This document shows, piece after piece, positions 9,232 to 17,928 of a stretch of DNA of 64,000 bases; the stretch's first letter is position 1, and each line of letters opens with the position of its first letter. The notes beneath the pieces were generated by a model. It did no database searches. It had not been told where the DNA came from and saw only the letters and a program-made list of their open reading frames with translations. Made by a program: the position numbers and the translations under genes. The stretch spans positions 186,001 through 250,000 of the forward strand of contig NZ_JAVRHL010000002.1 of NCBI RefSeq assembly GCF_031846565.1, in the 5' to 3' direction. The DNA comes from Tropicimonas_B omnivorans (GTDB lineage: Bacteria > Pseudomonadota > Alphaproteobacteria > Rhodobacterales > Rhodobacteraceae).

Positions 9232-10257
9232 ATGAAGACATCCGTATTTCTCGGCGTTCTTGCGGCCAGCGGCCTGACTGCCGGTATTGCATCGGCGCAG
9301 TCCGAGACGCTGCAGGAGGTCCAGGACCGCGGCACGCTGAACTGCGGTGTGTCCACCGGGCTTACCGGCTTCTCGTCCCCCAACTCCAACGGTGAATGGG
9401 AAGGCTTCGACGTCGCGGTCTGCCGCGCCGTGGCCGGCGCCGTTCTCGGCGATCCGCAGGCGGTCGAGTTCGTGCCCACGACCGGACAGACCCGCTTCAC
9501 CGCGCTCTCCTCCGGCGAAATCGACGTTCTGGCCCGCAACACCACCTGGACCTTCAGCCGCGACAACGACCTGAAGTTCGAGTTCACCGGCGTGAACTAT
9601 TACGATGGCCAGGGCTTCATCATTCCCAAGGATCTGGGTGTGTCCTCCGCCAAGGAACTCGACGGCGCCACGGTCTGCATCCAGACCGGCACCACCACCG
9701 AGCTGAACCTTGCGGACTACTTCCGCTCCAACAACATGGAGTACGAGCCGGTCCCGATCGAGACCAACGCCGAGGCTCAGCAGCAGTACCTTGCCGGCGC
9801 CTGCGACGTGTACACCACGGATGCCTCCGGCCTCGCGGCAACCCGCGCGACCTTCGAGGATCCCAGTGCCCACGTGATCCTGCCGGAGATCATCTCCAAG
9901 GAGCCGCTCGGCCCGCTCGTCCGCCACGGTGACAACGAATGGGGCGACATCGTCCGCTGGACGCTGAATGCGCTGATCGCTGCCGAAGAGTACGGCGTGA
10001 CCTCCGCCAACGTGCAGGACATGGCCTCCTCTGCGGGTGACAACCCCGAAGTGAACCGTCTGCTCGGCACCGAGGGCGACCTCGGCGCGATGATCGGCCT
10101 CGACGCCGACTGGGCCGTCCAGGCGATCCTCGCCGGCGGCAATTACGGCGAGATCTTCGAGCGCAACATCGGCGAGACGACCCCGGTCGGCCTCGCGCGC
10201 GGGCTGAACGCCCAGTGGACCGATGGCGGCCTGCTCTACGCCCCGCCGTTCCGGTAA
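9232..10257 (+). CDS. bztA: Amino-acid ABC transporter, periplasmic binding protein
   Basis: Binding protein of the Bzt/Aap importer for glutamate, glutamine, aspartate, asparagine and related amino acids. The 341-residue product has a signal peptide ending after IASAQ (about residue 23), then the family-3 solute-binding fold: RGTLNCGVSTGLTGFS, GEWEGFDVAVCRAVAGAVLG, and FTALSSGEIDVLARNTTWTF. The ATG at 9232 follows AGGAAGAGG. A strong hairpin and 136 bases separate it from the permease genes, fitting higher expression of the binding protein. Assignment to Bzt (Rhodobacter) or Aap (Rhizobium) naming is by family resemblance. Confidence 0.92.
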   Translation: MKTSVFLGVLAASGLTAGIASAQSETLQEVQDRGTLNCGVSTGLTGFSSPNSNGEWEGFDVAVCRAVAGAVLGDPQAVEFVPTTGQTRFTALSSGEIDVLARNTTWTFSRDNDLKFEFTGVNYYDGQGFIIPKDLGVSSAKELDGATVCIQTGTTTELNLADYFRSNNMEYEPVPIETNAEAQQQYLAGACDVYTTDASGLAATRATFEDPSAHVILPEIISKEPLGPLVRHGDNEWGDIVRWTLNALIAAEEYGVTSANVQDMASSAGDNPEVNRLLGTEGDLGAMIGLDADWAVQAILAGGNYGEIFERNIGETTPVGLARGLNAQWTDGGLLYAPPFR

Positions 10258-10270
10258 TATCCCGACAGGG

Positions 10271-10298
10271 GAAGGGCGCGGCCATCGCCGCGCCCTTC
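10271..10298 (+). terminator. Intercistronic hairpin between bztA and bztB
   Basis: GAAGGGCGCGGC (10271-10282) pairs perfectly over 12 bases with GCCGCGCCCTTC (10287-10298), loop CATC, followed by a short T-rich stretch. It lies inside an ABC operon directly after the binding-protein gene, so it probably acts as a partial terminator or mRNA 3' stabiliser that raises bztA over the permeases. Confidence 0.75.
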
Positions 10299-10393
10299 TT
10301 TGTATCAAGACCCCCAGGACAAGCTGACACCGGCCGCGACGGCTGATGCCATTCGCGTGCCGACTAGGCCGACCGAATGAAGAGGGCTCCCGT

Positions 10394-11620
10394 ATGTCCG
10401 CGATTCCCGACCAGCCGGCGAGGGACAAGTTCCAGCTCAGCCAGCTCATCTACGACACGCGCTACCGATCGCTCACGATCCAGATATTCGCGTTCATGCT
10501 TCTTGCCATCGCCCTGTTCTGGCTTGGTCGGAACACCGTCATCAACCTCGCCGCCCTCGGCAAGGACTTCGACTTTGGCTTTCTCGGCCAGCGCGCCGGG
10601 TACGACATCAACCAGTCCCTGATCCCCTACAGTTCCGCGTCGAGCCACGGCCGCGCGGCGCTGGTCGGCATCCTGAACACGATGCTCGTCGCGGCGCTCG
10701 GCTGTACGCTTGCGCTCGTCGTCGGCACCATCGCCGGCGTCCTGAGGCTCTCGAACAACTGGCTCGTCGCGAAGATCATGACGGTCTACGTCGAGATGTT
10801 CCGGAATGTGCCGGTCCTTCTGTGGATCATCGCCTTCTTCGCGATCCTCAACGAAAGCACGCCCTCGCCGCGGGATTTCGGAGAGAATGGAGACGCGTCG
10901 CTCCTCTTCGGCTCCATCGCGGTCACTAATCGCGGCGTCTACATCCCGCGTCCCACGCCCCTCGACGGGGCCGGTTGGGCTGTCTGGGCCCTCGTGGCCA
11001 TCGTCGTGGTGAGCATCGCCGCTATCATCGTCTATCGCGGGTACGCCAAGCGTCAGCAGCAGACGACGGGACGCATCCTGCCGGTCTTCCGCGTCTCGCT
11101 CGCGCTGTTCTTCGCCCCTGCCATCATCGCGTTCTTCCTCCTCGGAATGCCGCTCTCCCTCGACTATCCCGAACTTGGCGGCTTCAACTTCCAGGGCGGG
11201 ATCATGATGCGAAACTCGCTCATCGCCCTCTGGCTCGCGCTCTCGCTCTATACCGGCGCGTTCATCGCGGAGATCGTGCGCGGCGGCATCCTCTCCGTCT
11301 CCAAGGGGCAGACGGAGGCGGCCTTCGCCCTCGGCCTGCGCCCCAGCCGCACGATGAACCTCGTCATCCTGCCGCAGGCGCTGCGCGTCATCATTCCGCC
11401 GCTGATCTCGCAATTCCTGAACCTGACGAAGAACAGCTCGCTCGCCATCGCCGTCGGCTACATGGACGTGCGCTCCACGCTCGGGGGGATCACGATCAAC
11501 CAGACGGGACGGGAGCTGGAGGGGATGCTCCTCCTCGGGCTCTTCTACCTCGTCCTGTCGCTCGTCATCTCGGCGAGCATGAACTTCTACAATTCGACCA
11601 TCAAGCTGAAGGAGCGGTGA
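10394..11620 (+). CDS. bztB: Amino-acid ABC transporter permease (BztB/AapQ)
   Basis: One of two heterologous permeases of the importer. The 408-residue product starts MSAIPDQPARDKFQLSQLIY, which matches the conserved LIYDTRYRS entry of this family, and carries multiple membrane helices including the C-terminal HisM-type permease domain with the ATPase-contacting EAAFALGLRPSRTMNLVILP loop. An in-frame ATG at 10346 is less likely because AGAGGG sits at good spacing before 10394. A long non-conserved insertion between the first helices is normal for AapQ/BztB. Confidence 0.9.
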   Translation: MSAIPDQPARDKFQLSQLIYDTRYRSLTIQIFAFMLLAIALFWLGRNTVINLAALGKDFDFGFLGQRAGYDINQSLIPYSSASSHGRAALVGILNTMLVAALGCTLALVVGTIAGVLRLSNNWLVAKIMTVYVEMFRNVPVLLWIIAFFAILNESTPSPRDFGENGDASLLFGSIAVTNRGVYIPRPTPLDGAGWAVWALVAIVVVSIAAIIVYRGYAKRQQQTTGRILPVFRVSLALFFAPAIIAFFLLGMPLSLDYPELGGFNFQGGIMMRNSLIALWLALSLYTGAFIAEIVRGGILSVSKGQTEAAFALGLRPSRTMNLVILPQALRVIIPPLISQFLNLTKNSSLAIAVGYMDVRSTLGGITINQTGRELEGMLLLGLFYLVLSLVISASMNFYNSTIKLKER

Positions 11621-11621
11621 G

Positions 11622-12938
11622 ATGAGCGACCTGCACGCGCAAACCGTTCCCTATGTCCGCGAGAGCATGGTCCCGCAGGGCGAGCCGCCCGCGACCGAAC
11701 GCGGCGCCGTGAAGTGGATGCGGGAGAACCTCTTCTCCTCCTGGTTCAACGCGATCCTGACGATCATCGGCCTCGCCTTCGTCGCGTGGGTGCTCATGCA
11801 CATCGTCCCGTGGTTCTGGAACTCCATCTGGTTCGCAGGGTCGCTGACCGCCTGCCGCGAGATCAGGGATGCAACCTGGGGCGCGGGCGCCCCGTCAGCC
11901 TGCTTCTCCGTCATCACTGACCGTTGGCAGCAGCTTCTGCTGGGGTTCTATCCGTCGGAGCTCTACTGGCGGCCGATCACGGCGCTTGTCCTCTTCGGCG
12001 TCGCCGTCGCGCCCGTCCTCTTCACCCGCGTGCCGCGGCAATTGCTCTGGTTCTCGGCGATTTATCCCGTCGCGATGGTCTGGCTGCTCTGGGGCGGGAC
12101 GATCTGGCCCTACCTGCTCGTCCTCGCGGGCTTCGCGCTCGGAGTGCCAGCCTACCGGATCGGGGCGAAGGCCGTCGCCCCGCTTCTTGGCGTGGTCGCG
12201 GCCATCGCCGTGCCGATCCTGTTCTGGGTGTTCGTCCTGCCGCCCCTGTCCGGCGCCCTGTCCAGCGCGCTTCCCATCGGGCTGGAAGCCGTGCCGAGCC
12301 GTGCGATGGGGGGCTTCATGCTGTCCTTCATCATCGGCGTTTCGGGCATCGCCCTGTCCCTGCCGCTCGGCATCCTGCTGGCGCTTGGCCGGCAATCGCA
12401 CCTGATCTTCATCCATGCCGTCTCGGTTGCCTTCATCGAGCTGATGCGGGGCGTCCCCCTCATCGTGTGGCTCTTCACGGCGTCGCTTCTGCTGAACTAC
12501 TTCCTGCCCCCGGGCACGACGTTCGACCTCACGCTCCGGGTCGTGATCATGGTGACGTTCTTCGCCTCGGCCTACATGGCCGAAGTGATCCGGGGCGGCC
12601 TCGCCGCGCTTCCGAGGGGGCAGTACGAGGCCGCGGATTCGCTCGGGCTCGATTACTGGAAGGCGATGCGCCTGATCATCCTGCCGCAGGCCCTGAAGAT
12701 ATCCATCCCCGGTATCGTCAACACCTTCATCGGGCTCTTCAAGGATACGACGCTCGTCGTCTTCATCGGCCTTCTGGATCCGATCGGGCTCTCCAACGCC
12801 ATCCGTGCCACCACGGACTGGAACGGGATCTACTGGGAGCTCTTCATCTTCATCGGCGCGCTGTTCTTCATCTGCTGCTTTGCCATGTCCCGCTACTCGA
12901 TGTATCTGGAGCAAAAGCTCCGGACAGATCACCGCTAA
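11622..12938 (+). CDS. bztC: Amino-acid ABC transporter permease (BztC/AapM)
   Basis: Second permease of the Bzt/Aap system, 438 residues, close to the length of BztC. An N-terminal cytoplasmic stretch is followed by several membrane helices and the HisM-type domain with ELMRGVPLIVWLF and the coupling loop EAADSLGLDYWKAMRLIILPQALKISIPG (split here only by family convention). It begins one base after the stop of bztB, so the two permeases are tightly co-expressed and form the transmembrane heterodimer. Confidence 0.9.
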   Translation: MSDLHAQTVPYVRESMVPQGEPPATERGAVKWMRENLFSSWFNAILTIIGLAFVAWVLMHIVPWFWNSIWFAGSLTACREIRDATWGAGAPSACFSVITDRWQQLLLGFYPSELYWRPITALVLFGVAVAPVLFTRVPRQLLWFSAIYPVAMVWLLWGGTIWPYLLVLAGFALGVPAYRIGAKAVAPLLGVVAAIAVPILFWVFVLPPLSGALSSALPIGLEAVPSRAMGGFMLSFIIGVSGIALSLPLGILLALGRQSHLIFIHAVSVAFIELMRGVPLIVWLFTASLLLNYFLPPGTTFDLTLRVVIMVTFFASAYMAEVIRGGLAALPRGQYEAADSLGLDYWKAMRLIILPQALKISIPGIVNTFIGLFKDTTLVVFIGLLDPIGLSNAIRATTDWNGIYWELFIFIGALFFICCFAMSRYSMYLEQKLRTDHR

Positions 12939-12951
12939 GGAGGCCCCGGCC

Positions 12952-13761
12952 ATGACCGCCACAGACACCGCCGCCCATGCTCCCGCTCCCGCCACGCCCC
13001 GGCGATCCGCGATGGAGGTTTCCGACGAGATCGCCATCGAGATCTCGGACATGAACAAGTGGTTCGGCCAGTTCCACGTCCTGCGCGATATCGACCTGAC
13101 AGTTCATCGCGGCGAACGGATCGTGATCTGCGGGCCTTCCGGGTCCGGAAAGTCCACCCTGATCCGCTGTATCAACGCGCTCGAGGAGCATCAGAAGGGC
13201 CGCATCGTCGTCGACGGAACGGAGCTCTCCTCGGATCTGAAGAATATCGACAAGATCCGGTCCGAGGTCGGGATGTGCTTCCAGCACTTCAACCTGTTTC
13301 CGCATCTGACGATTCTCGAGAACTGCACTCTCGCGCCGATCTGGGTTCGCAAGGTGCCGAAGAAGGAAGCGGAAGCGACGGCGATGCACTTCCTCGAGAA
13401 GGTGAAGATCCCCGATCAGGCCAACAAGTATCCCGGTCAGCTGTCGGGCGGTCAGCAGCAGCGCGTCGCCATCGCGCGATCGCTCTGCATGCGTCCGCGG
13501 ATCATGCTGTTCGACGAGCCGACCTCCGCCCTCGATCCCGAGATGATCAAGGAGGTGCTCGACACCATGATCTCGCTCGCGGAAGAGGGCATGACCATGC
13601 TCTGCGTCACCCACGAGATGGGCTTCGCCCGGCAGGTCGCGAACCGGGTCATCTTCATGGACCAGGGCCAGATCGTGGAGCAGAACGAGCCCGAGGAGTT
13701 CTTCAACAACCCGCGCTCGGATCGCACGAAACTGTTCCTCAGTCAGATTCTCGGTCACTGA
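12952..13761 (+). CDS. bztD: Amino-acid ABC transporter ATPase
   Basis: ATPase of the Bzt/Aap importer, 269 residues. Walker A is GPSGSGKST, the signature is LSGGQQQRVAIARSL, Walker B is IMLFDEPTSALDPE, and the switch is CVTHEMGFAR; MCFQHFNLFPHLT is the Q-loop. The first 25 residues are an alanine/proline-rich extension. The ATG at 12952 follows TAAGGAGG with good spacing. The gene ends the bztABCD operon and is followed by a terminator. Confidence 0.93.
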   Translation: MTATDTAAHAPAPATPRRSAMEVSDEIAIEISDMNKWFGQFHVLRDIDLTVHRGERIVICGPSGSGKSTLIRCINALEEHQKGRIVVDGTELSSDLKNIDKIRSEVGMCFQHFNLFPHLTILENCTLAPIWVRKVPKKEAEATAMHFLEKVKIPDQANKYPGQLSGGQQQRVAIARSLCMRPRIMLFDEPTSALDPEMIKEVLDTMISLAEEGMTMLCVTHEMGFARQVANRVIFMDQGQIVEQNEPEEFFNNPRSDRTKLFLSQILGH

Positions 13762-13789
13762 GACCGGCAATCGTCCGACGTCGGGGGAG

Positions 13790-13809
13790 GGGGGCCTAGG
13801 CCCCCTTTT
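13790..13809 (+). terminator. Terminator after bztD
   Basis: GGGGG (13790-13794) pairs with CCCCC (13801-13805) around CCTAGG and runs into TTTT (13806-13809). It also lies just beyond the 3' end of the converging sixA gene. Confidence 0.7.
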
Positions 13810-13835
13810 CGCATTTCAGGGTCTAGCCCGCGGGC

Positions 13836-14312
13836 TCAGACGAGGTCCTGCGGCGTCACGAATTCGACGAGTTCGCCCGCCCCCGGCTCCACGTCCTCGT
13901 GGAAACGGATCACCGACGCGGCCGAAGTGGGGTAGGTCTCCCAGCGGGGATGATCCGGCGCCGAGCTGACGAGGACATGCGCCAGATCGCCGATGGCCGG
14001 GTTATGCCCGACGAGAAGGATGGTCTCGCCCTCTGCGTCTTGGAGGATCTGCATGAGGTCGTCCGTCTTCGCCTCGTAGATCTCCTTGCGGACCTCGAGA
14101 TCGCTTTCGAAGGCCATCTCCGACAGCGTCTCGCGCGTCCGGGATGCCGGGGAGCAGAGGATCAGGTCGGGCACCCAGCCCGTCTCGCGGAGCCAGCCGC
14201 CGAGCGCGTCGGCCGCGGCCCGGCCCCGCATCGTCAGAGACCGGGTCGCGTCGTCCTGCCCGGCTGCGCCGGGTTCCGCCTTCGAATGCCGGATCAGGAT
14301 GACCGTCTTCAT
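13836..14312 (-). CDS. sixA: SixA-type phosphohistidine phosphatase
   Basis: A 158-residue histidine-phosphatase-superfamily protein of the short SixA class, which removes phosphate from phosphohistidine in phosphorelay or PTS proteins. The N-terminal catalytic motif is LIRHSKAEP (His9), followed by LCSPASRTRETL and the second histidine in LLVGHNPAIGDLA. Its start overlaps the 3' end of argB by 4 bases (ATGA), so it is translated as the last gene of the leftward argB unit. The partner phosphoprotein is not known from the window. Confidence 0.88.
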   Translation of the reverse strand: MKTVILIRHSKAEPGAAGQDDATRSLTMRGRAAADALGGWLRETGWVPDLILCSPASRTRETLSEMAFESDLEVRKEIYEAKTDDLMQILQDAEGETILLVGHNPAIGDLAHVLVSSAPDHPRWETYPTSAASVIRFHEDVEPGAGELVEFVTPQDLV

Positions 14313-15202
14313 GGCTGGCCCGGATGGACCGGGACGAGGTGGTCTTCGCGAATGAGCGAGCCTGCGCCGTGGTCGGTGAACAGCTCCAGAAGGCAGGCAT
14401 TGGGCGCGCGGCCGTCGAGGATCACCACGGCGCGCACGCCGCCGCGGATCGCGGCCAGCGCTGTCTCCGTCTTCGGGATCATTCCCCCGGCGATCACGCC
14501 GTCCTTGGTCATCCGCTCGACCTCGTCCGGCGTCAGGCGCGTCACGACGTTTCCGTCCAGATCCTTGACGCCCGCCACGTCGGTCAGCAGAAGCAGCCGG
14601 TCCGCCTTCAGTGCGGCGGCGACGGCGCCGGCGGCGGTATCCCCGTTGATGTTGTAGGTCTCGCCGTTCGGCCCCGCCCCGATGGGCGCGACGACGGGGA
14701 TGATCCCGGCATTGTGCAGGGTGTGGAGGACGTCGGGCGAGACCTGCGTCGGATTGCCGACCAGTCCCAGCGCCTCGTCTGCCGGTTCGCAGACGATCAG
14801 CTTGGCGTCCTTGCCGGATAGCCCGACCGCACGGCCGCCTTCGTCGTTGATCGCCTGTGCGATGCGCTTGTTGACGCGGCCCGAGAGGACCATCTCGACC
14901 ACCTCGACGGTGGCCTCGTCCGTCACGCGCTTGCCGCCGACGAACTCCGATTCGATGGCCAGCCGCTTCAGCAGGTCATTGATCATCGGCCCGCCGCCAT
15001 GGACGATCACCGGACGCACGCCGACCTGGCTCATCAGGACCACGTCGCGGGCGAACATCCGCATCTCGTCGTCGTCCCCCATCGCGTGGCCGCCGAACTT
15101 GATGACGACGGTGGCACCCGAATAGCGCTGCAGATAGGGCAGGGCCTCTGACAGCGTGCGGGCGGTGGCGATCGAGTCGCGGGTCATGTCACGTCGTTTC
15201 AT
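14309..15202 (-). CDS. argB: Acetylglutamate kinase
   Basis: Phosphorylates N-acetyl-L-glutamate, the second step of arginine synthesis. The product (297 residues from this start) has the N-terminal GATVVIKFGGHAMGD, VIVHGGGPMINDLL, the allosteric/active-site block GLSGKDAKLIV and YNINGDTAAGAVA, and the C-terminal GGMIPKTE. Candidate starts are ATG at 15223, 15202 and 15187; 15202 has GGAAGCCAGGG just upstream and is preferred. It lies between engB and sixA on the leftward strand. Confidence 0.93.
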   Translation of the reverse strand: MKRRDMTRDSIATARTLSEALPYLQRYSGATVVIKFGGHAMGDDDEMRMFARDVVLMSQVGVRPVIVHGGGPMINDLLKRLAIESEFVGGKRVTDEATVEVVEMVLSGRVNKRIAQAINDEGGRAVGLSGKDAKLIVCEPADEALGLVGNPTQVSPDVLHTLHNAGIIPVVAPIGAGPNGETYNINGDTAAGAVAAALKADRLLLLTDVAGVKDLDGNVVTRLTPDEVERMTKDGVIAGGMIPKTETALAAIRGGVRAVVILDGRAPNACLLELFTDHGAGSLIREDHLVPVHPGQP

Positions 15203-15275
15203 CCCTGGCTTCCGAATAGGCACTGCGCCCCGTGTTACTGCCCCGCGAGCCCGGTGGAAAGGGCGCGGCCGCGCT

Positions 15276-15938
15276 TCACTCCTCGGAAAGGCCGTGGGCG
15301 ATGGACCGGAGCGTCTCCATGCCCTGGCCCGTCTCGGAGGAGGTCACGACGATTTCGGGATAGGCGGCCGGGTGCTTCTGGAGCGCGGCGCGGACCTGTA
15401 CGAGGATCTGCTCGCGATCCGCGGCCTTCACCTTGTCCGCCTTCGTCAGGACCGTCTGGAACGGTACCGCCGCCTTGTCGAGTAGGGACAGGATCTCGGC
15501 GTCCACGGCCTTGATGCCATGGCGATGGTCGATCAGCACGAAGGCGCGCTTGAGGGTCTGGCGACCCTGCAGGTACTGCTTGAGAAGCGCCTGCCATTGC
15601 TGGACGACGGCGACAGGAGCCTTCGCGAAGCCGTAGCCCGGAAGGTCGACCAGGAAGAGGCGCTCCCCACCAACCATGAAATAGTTGATTTCCTGCGTCC
15701 GGCCCGGTGTGTTCGATGTGCGCGCAAGCGCCTTCGTGCCGGTCAGCGCATTGATCAGGGACGATTTTCCCACGTTGGAGCGCCCGGCGAAGCAGATCTC
15801 CGGCCGGTCCGCCGGGGGCAGGCCGGACATCGCGACGACGCCCTTGAGGAACTCCGACTGACCGGCGAAGAGCAGCCGCCCCGCCTCGGCCGCCGCCGGC
15901 TCCGGCTCGGCGACGACGGGGAAGGGAAGCGTGCTCAC
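15276..15938 (-). CDS. engB: Ribosome biogenesis GTPase EngB (YsxC/YihA)
   Basis: An essential small GTPase in late 50S subunit assembly. The 220-residue product has G1 FAGRSNVGKSS, the G2 threonine in SNTPGRTQEINYF, G3 VDLPGYGFA and G4 TKADK. The same frame stays open far upstream into yidC sequence, but translation is expected to start at the GTG 15936-15938, which overlaps the yidC stop (GTGA), leaving a normal-length protein. Confidence 0.93.
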   Translation of the reverse strand: MSTLPFPVVAEPEPAAAEAGRLLFAGQSEFLKGVVAMSGLPPADRPEICFAGRSNVGKSSLINALTGTKALARTSNTPGRTQEINYFMVGGERLFLVDLPGYGFAKAPVAVVQQWQALLKQYLQGRQTLKRAFVLIDHRHGIKAVDAEILSLLDKAAVPFQTVLTKADKVKAADREQILVQVRAALQKHPAAYPEIVVTSSETGQGMETLRSIAHGLSEE

Positions 15939-17764
15939 TTGGCCTCGGACTTCTTGCGCTTGAAGCCTGAGCGGATGTTGCCGAAGACGTCCGGCTTCGA
16001 TCCGTGGCTGCGCATGATGAGGTATTGCTGGGTGAAGGTGATCGTGTTGTTGGCGATCCAGTAGACCACGAGGCCGCTGGCGAAGCCGCCCAGCATGAAC
16101 ATGAAGACCCACGGCATCCATGCGAAGATCATCGCCTGAGTGGCATCGGCCGGGGCCGGGTTCAGCTTTTGCTGCAGCCACATGGAGATGCCGAGCAAGA
16201 TCGGCAGGATGCCGATGAAGATCATGGCAAGGATGGACGAGGGCTCTGGTGCGGCCCACGGAAAGAGGCCGAACAGGTTGAACAGCGACGTCGGATCGGG
16301 CGCGGAGAGGTCCCGGAACGGCCCGAAGAACGGAGCGTGCCGAAGCTCGATCGTCACGAAGATGACCTTGTAGAGCGAGAAGAAGATCGGGATCTGCAGC
16401 AGGAGCGGCAGGCAGCCCGCGGCGGGGTTCACCTTCTTCTCCCGGTAGAGCGTCATCATCTCCTGCTGGAGCTTCGCCTTGTCGTCTCCGGCCCGCTCCT
16501 TGAGCTTCTCCATCTCCGGCTGGAGTTCCTTCATCCGCGCCATGGAGACGTAGGACTTGTACGCCAGCGGGAAGAGCAGCGCCTTGATGCAGAGCGTCAG
16601 CAGGATGATCGCGACGCCCATGTTCCCGATGATGCCGTTCAGCCAGTGCAGCACGGCGAAGATCGGCTTGGTCAGGAAGAAGAACCAGCCCCAGTCGATG
16701 CTGTCGATGAACTTGGTGACGCCGCCTTCTTTCTCGTATTCGCGGATCGTCTCCCATTCCTTGGCACCGGCGAAGAGACGGCTCTCCTGCGTGACGGTGG
16801 CGCCGGCCGGGATGTCCCGCGTGGGATAGACGGTCTGCGTCTGATAGATGTCCGGCCCTTCCTGGTAGAGCGACACGAGATTGACCGTGTCCGCCTGGGA
16901 GGGGATGAGGGATGTCATCCAGTACTTGTCGGTAAAGCCGATCCAGCCGCCGGTGACGTCTTCCTCGGTGACGGCGCGGGCGCCGATGCGGGCGTCCACG
17001 TCGAGATCGGCAAGGCTGTCGTAGTCCTCCTCGATGAGCTCGCCGTTCGCCATGGCGACGACGCCTTCGTGGAGGATGAAGAAGTTGGCGAGATCCGGAA
17101 GACCGTGACGCGCGACGAACCCGTAGGGCGCGGCGCGGACGTCGGTCTCCGTGGGGTTCTCGACGCTCTGGGTCACGGTGAACATGTAGTCCGCGTCGAC
17201 CGCGATCTGCCGGCGGAAGATCAGGCCCGAGGGGCTGTCCCAGCGCAGGGTGACCGGGCTTTCCGGCGTCAGCGTTTCACCCTCCTCGAGGTCCCAGACC
17301 GTGTCGGTGCCGGGAACGGCGACGGCATCGAGGCCGGCGCCGGGGGCCCAGCCGTGCAGCGCGTAATACGCGCCCGGCTCACCGGCCGGGGAAAGCAGGC
17401 GCACGTTGCCGCTGTCCGGATCGAGGGTGTCGTCGTAGGTGCTGAGCAGCAGATCGTCGATCCGGCCACCGGCGAGAGAGAGCGAGCCGGAGAGCTTCGG
17501 CGTCTCGATCGGCACGCGGGCCGCCTCGGGAACGTCCGTCGCAGGCCCCGTGGTCGCGCCCGCAGACGTCTGGGGAGGCTGGCCATCGAGGGCGGGCGGC
17601 GACAGCGCGCCGGTTTCCCCTTCGGTGACCTGAACGCCGGGCGTTGCCGCGGGATCCGAGGGTTGAGGCGCTTGCTGCTCGGGTGGGAACAGCAGGAACC
17701 AGCCCAGGATCACGAGGAAGCTGAGCGCTGTGGCTAGGATGAGATTCTTGTTCTGATCGTCCAT
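15935..17764 (-). CDS. yidC: Membrane protein insertase YidC
   Basis: YidC inserts and folds inner-membrane proteins, alone or with SecYEG. The 609-residue product begins MDDQNKNLILATALSFLVILGWF (first membrane helix), has a proline/alanine-rich linker, a large periplasmic beta domain, and the conserved five-helix core with KPIFAVLHWLNGIIGNMG, NPAAGCLPLLLQIPIFFSLY and a basic C-terminal tail RKKSEAK. The ATG at 17764 has AGGACG upstream; longer in-frame extension is not conserved in character. It belongs to the rpmH-rnpA-yidD ... yidC-engB block usual for alphaproteobacteria. Confidence 0.94.
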   Translation of the reverse strand: MDDQNKNLILATALSFLVILGWFLLFPPEQQAPQPSDPAATPGVQVTEGETGALSPPALDGQPPQTSAGATTGPATDVPEAARVPIETPKLSGSLSLAGGRIDDLLLSTYDDTLDPDSGNVRLLSPAGEPGAYYALHGWAPGAGLDAVAVPGTDTVWDLEEGETLTPESPVTLRWDSPSGLIFRRQIAVDADYMFTVTQSVENPTETDVRAAPYGFVARHGLPDLANFFILHEGVVAMANGELIEEDYDSLADLDVDARIGARAVTEEDVTGGWIGFTDKYWMTSLIPSQADTVNLVSLYQEGPDIYQTQTVYPTRDIPAGATVTQESRLFAGAKEWETIREYEKEGGVTKFIDSIDWGWFFFLTKPIFAVLHWLNGIIGNMGVAIILLTLCIKALLFPLAYKSYVSMARMKELQPEMEKLKERAGDDKAKLQQEMMTLYREKKVNPAAGCLPLLLQIPIFFSLYKVIFVTIELRHAPFFGPFRDLSAPDPTSLFNLFGLFPWAAPEPSSILAMIFIGILPILLGISMWLQQKLNPAPADATQAMIFAWMPWVFMFMLGGFASGLVVYWIANNTITFTQQYLIMRSHGSKPDVFGNIRSGFKRKKSEAK

Positions 17765-17928
17765 CGACGTCCTGATCCGGCGGTTGCGGAGGCGGGGGGG
17801 AGGAGCTTCGCGCCGGTTCAATCCGCCATGGCCGCAAAGGTCAAGGGCCAAGGGGCAAAGCGTGCCCCGTGTCGCGGCGCCGCATCGAACCTACTCGGTC
17901 GCCGACGCGATCGGCCCGGACGCCCCTC

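Noticed and set aside
8698..10449. A 583-codon open frame on the minus strand
   Set aside because: It covers bztA and parts of its neighbours in antisense. bztA has a signal peptide, a ribosome binding site and family motifs; the antisense frame has none.
16004..17737. A 577-codon open frame on the plus strand opposite yidC
   Set aside because: It is the antisense of a clear YidC gene; the frame stays open because of high GC and has biased, protein-unlike composition.
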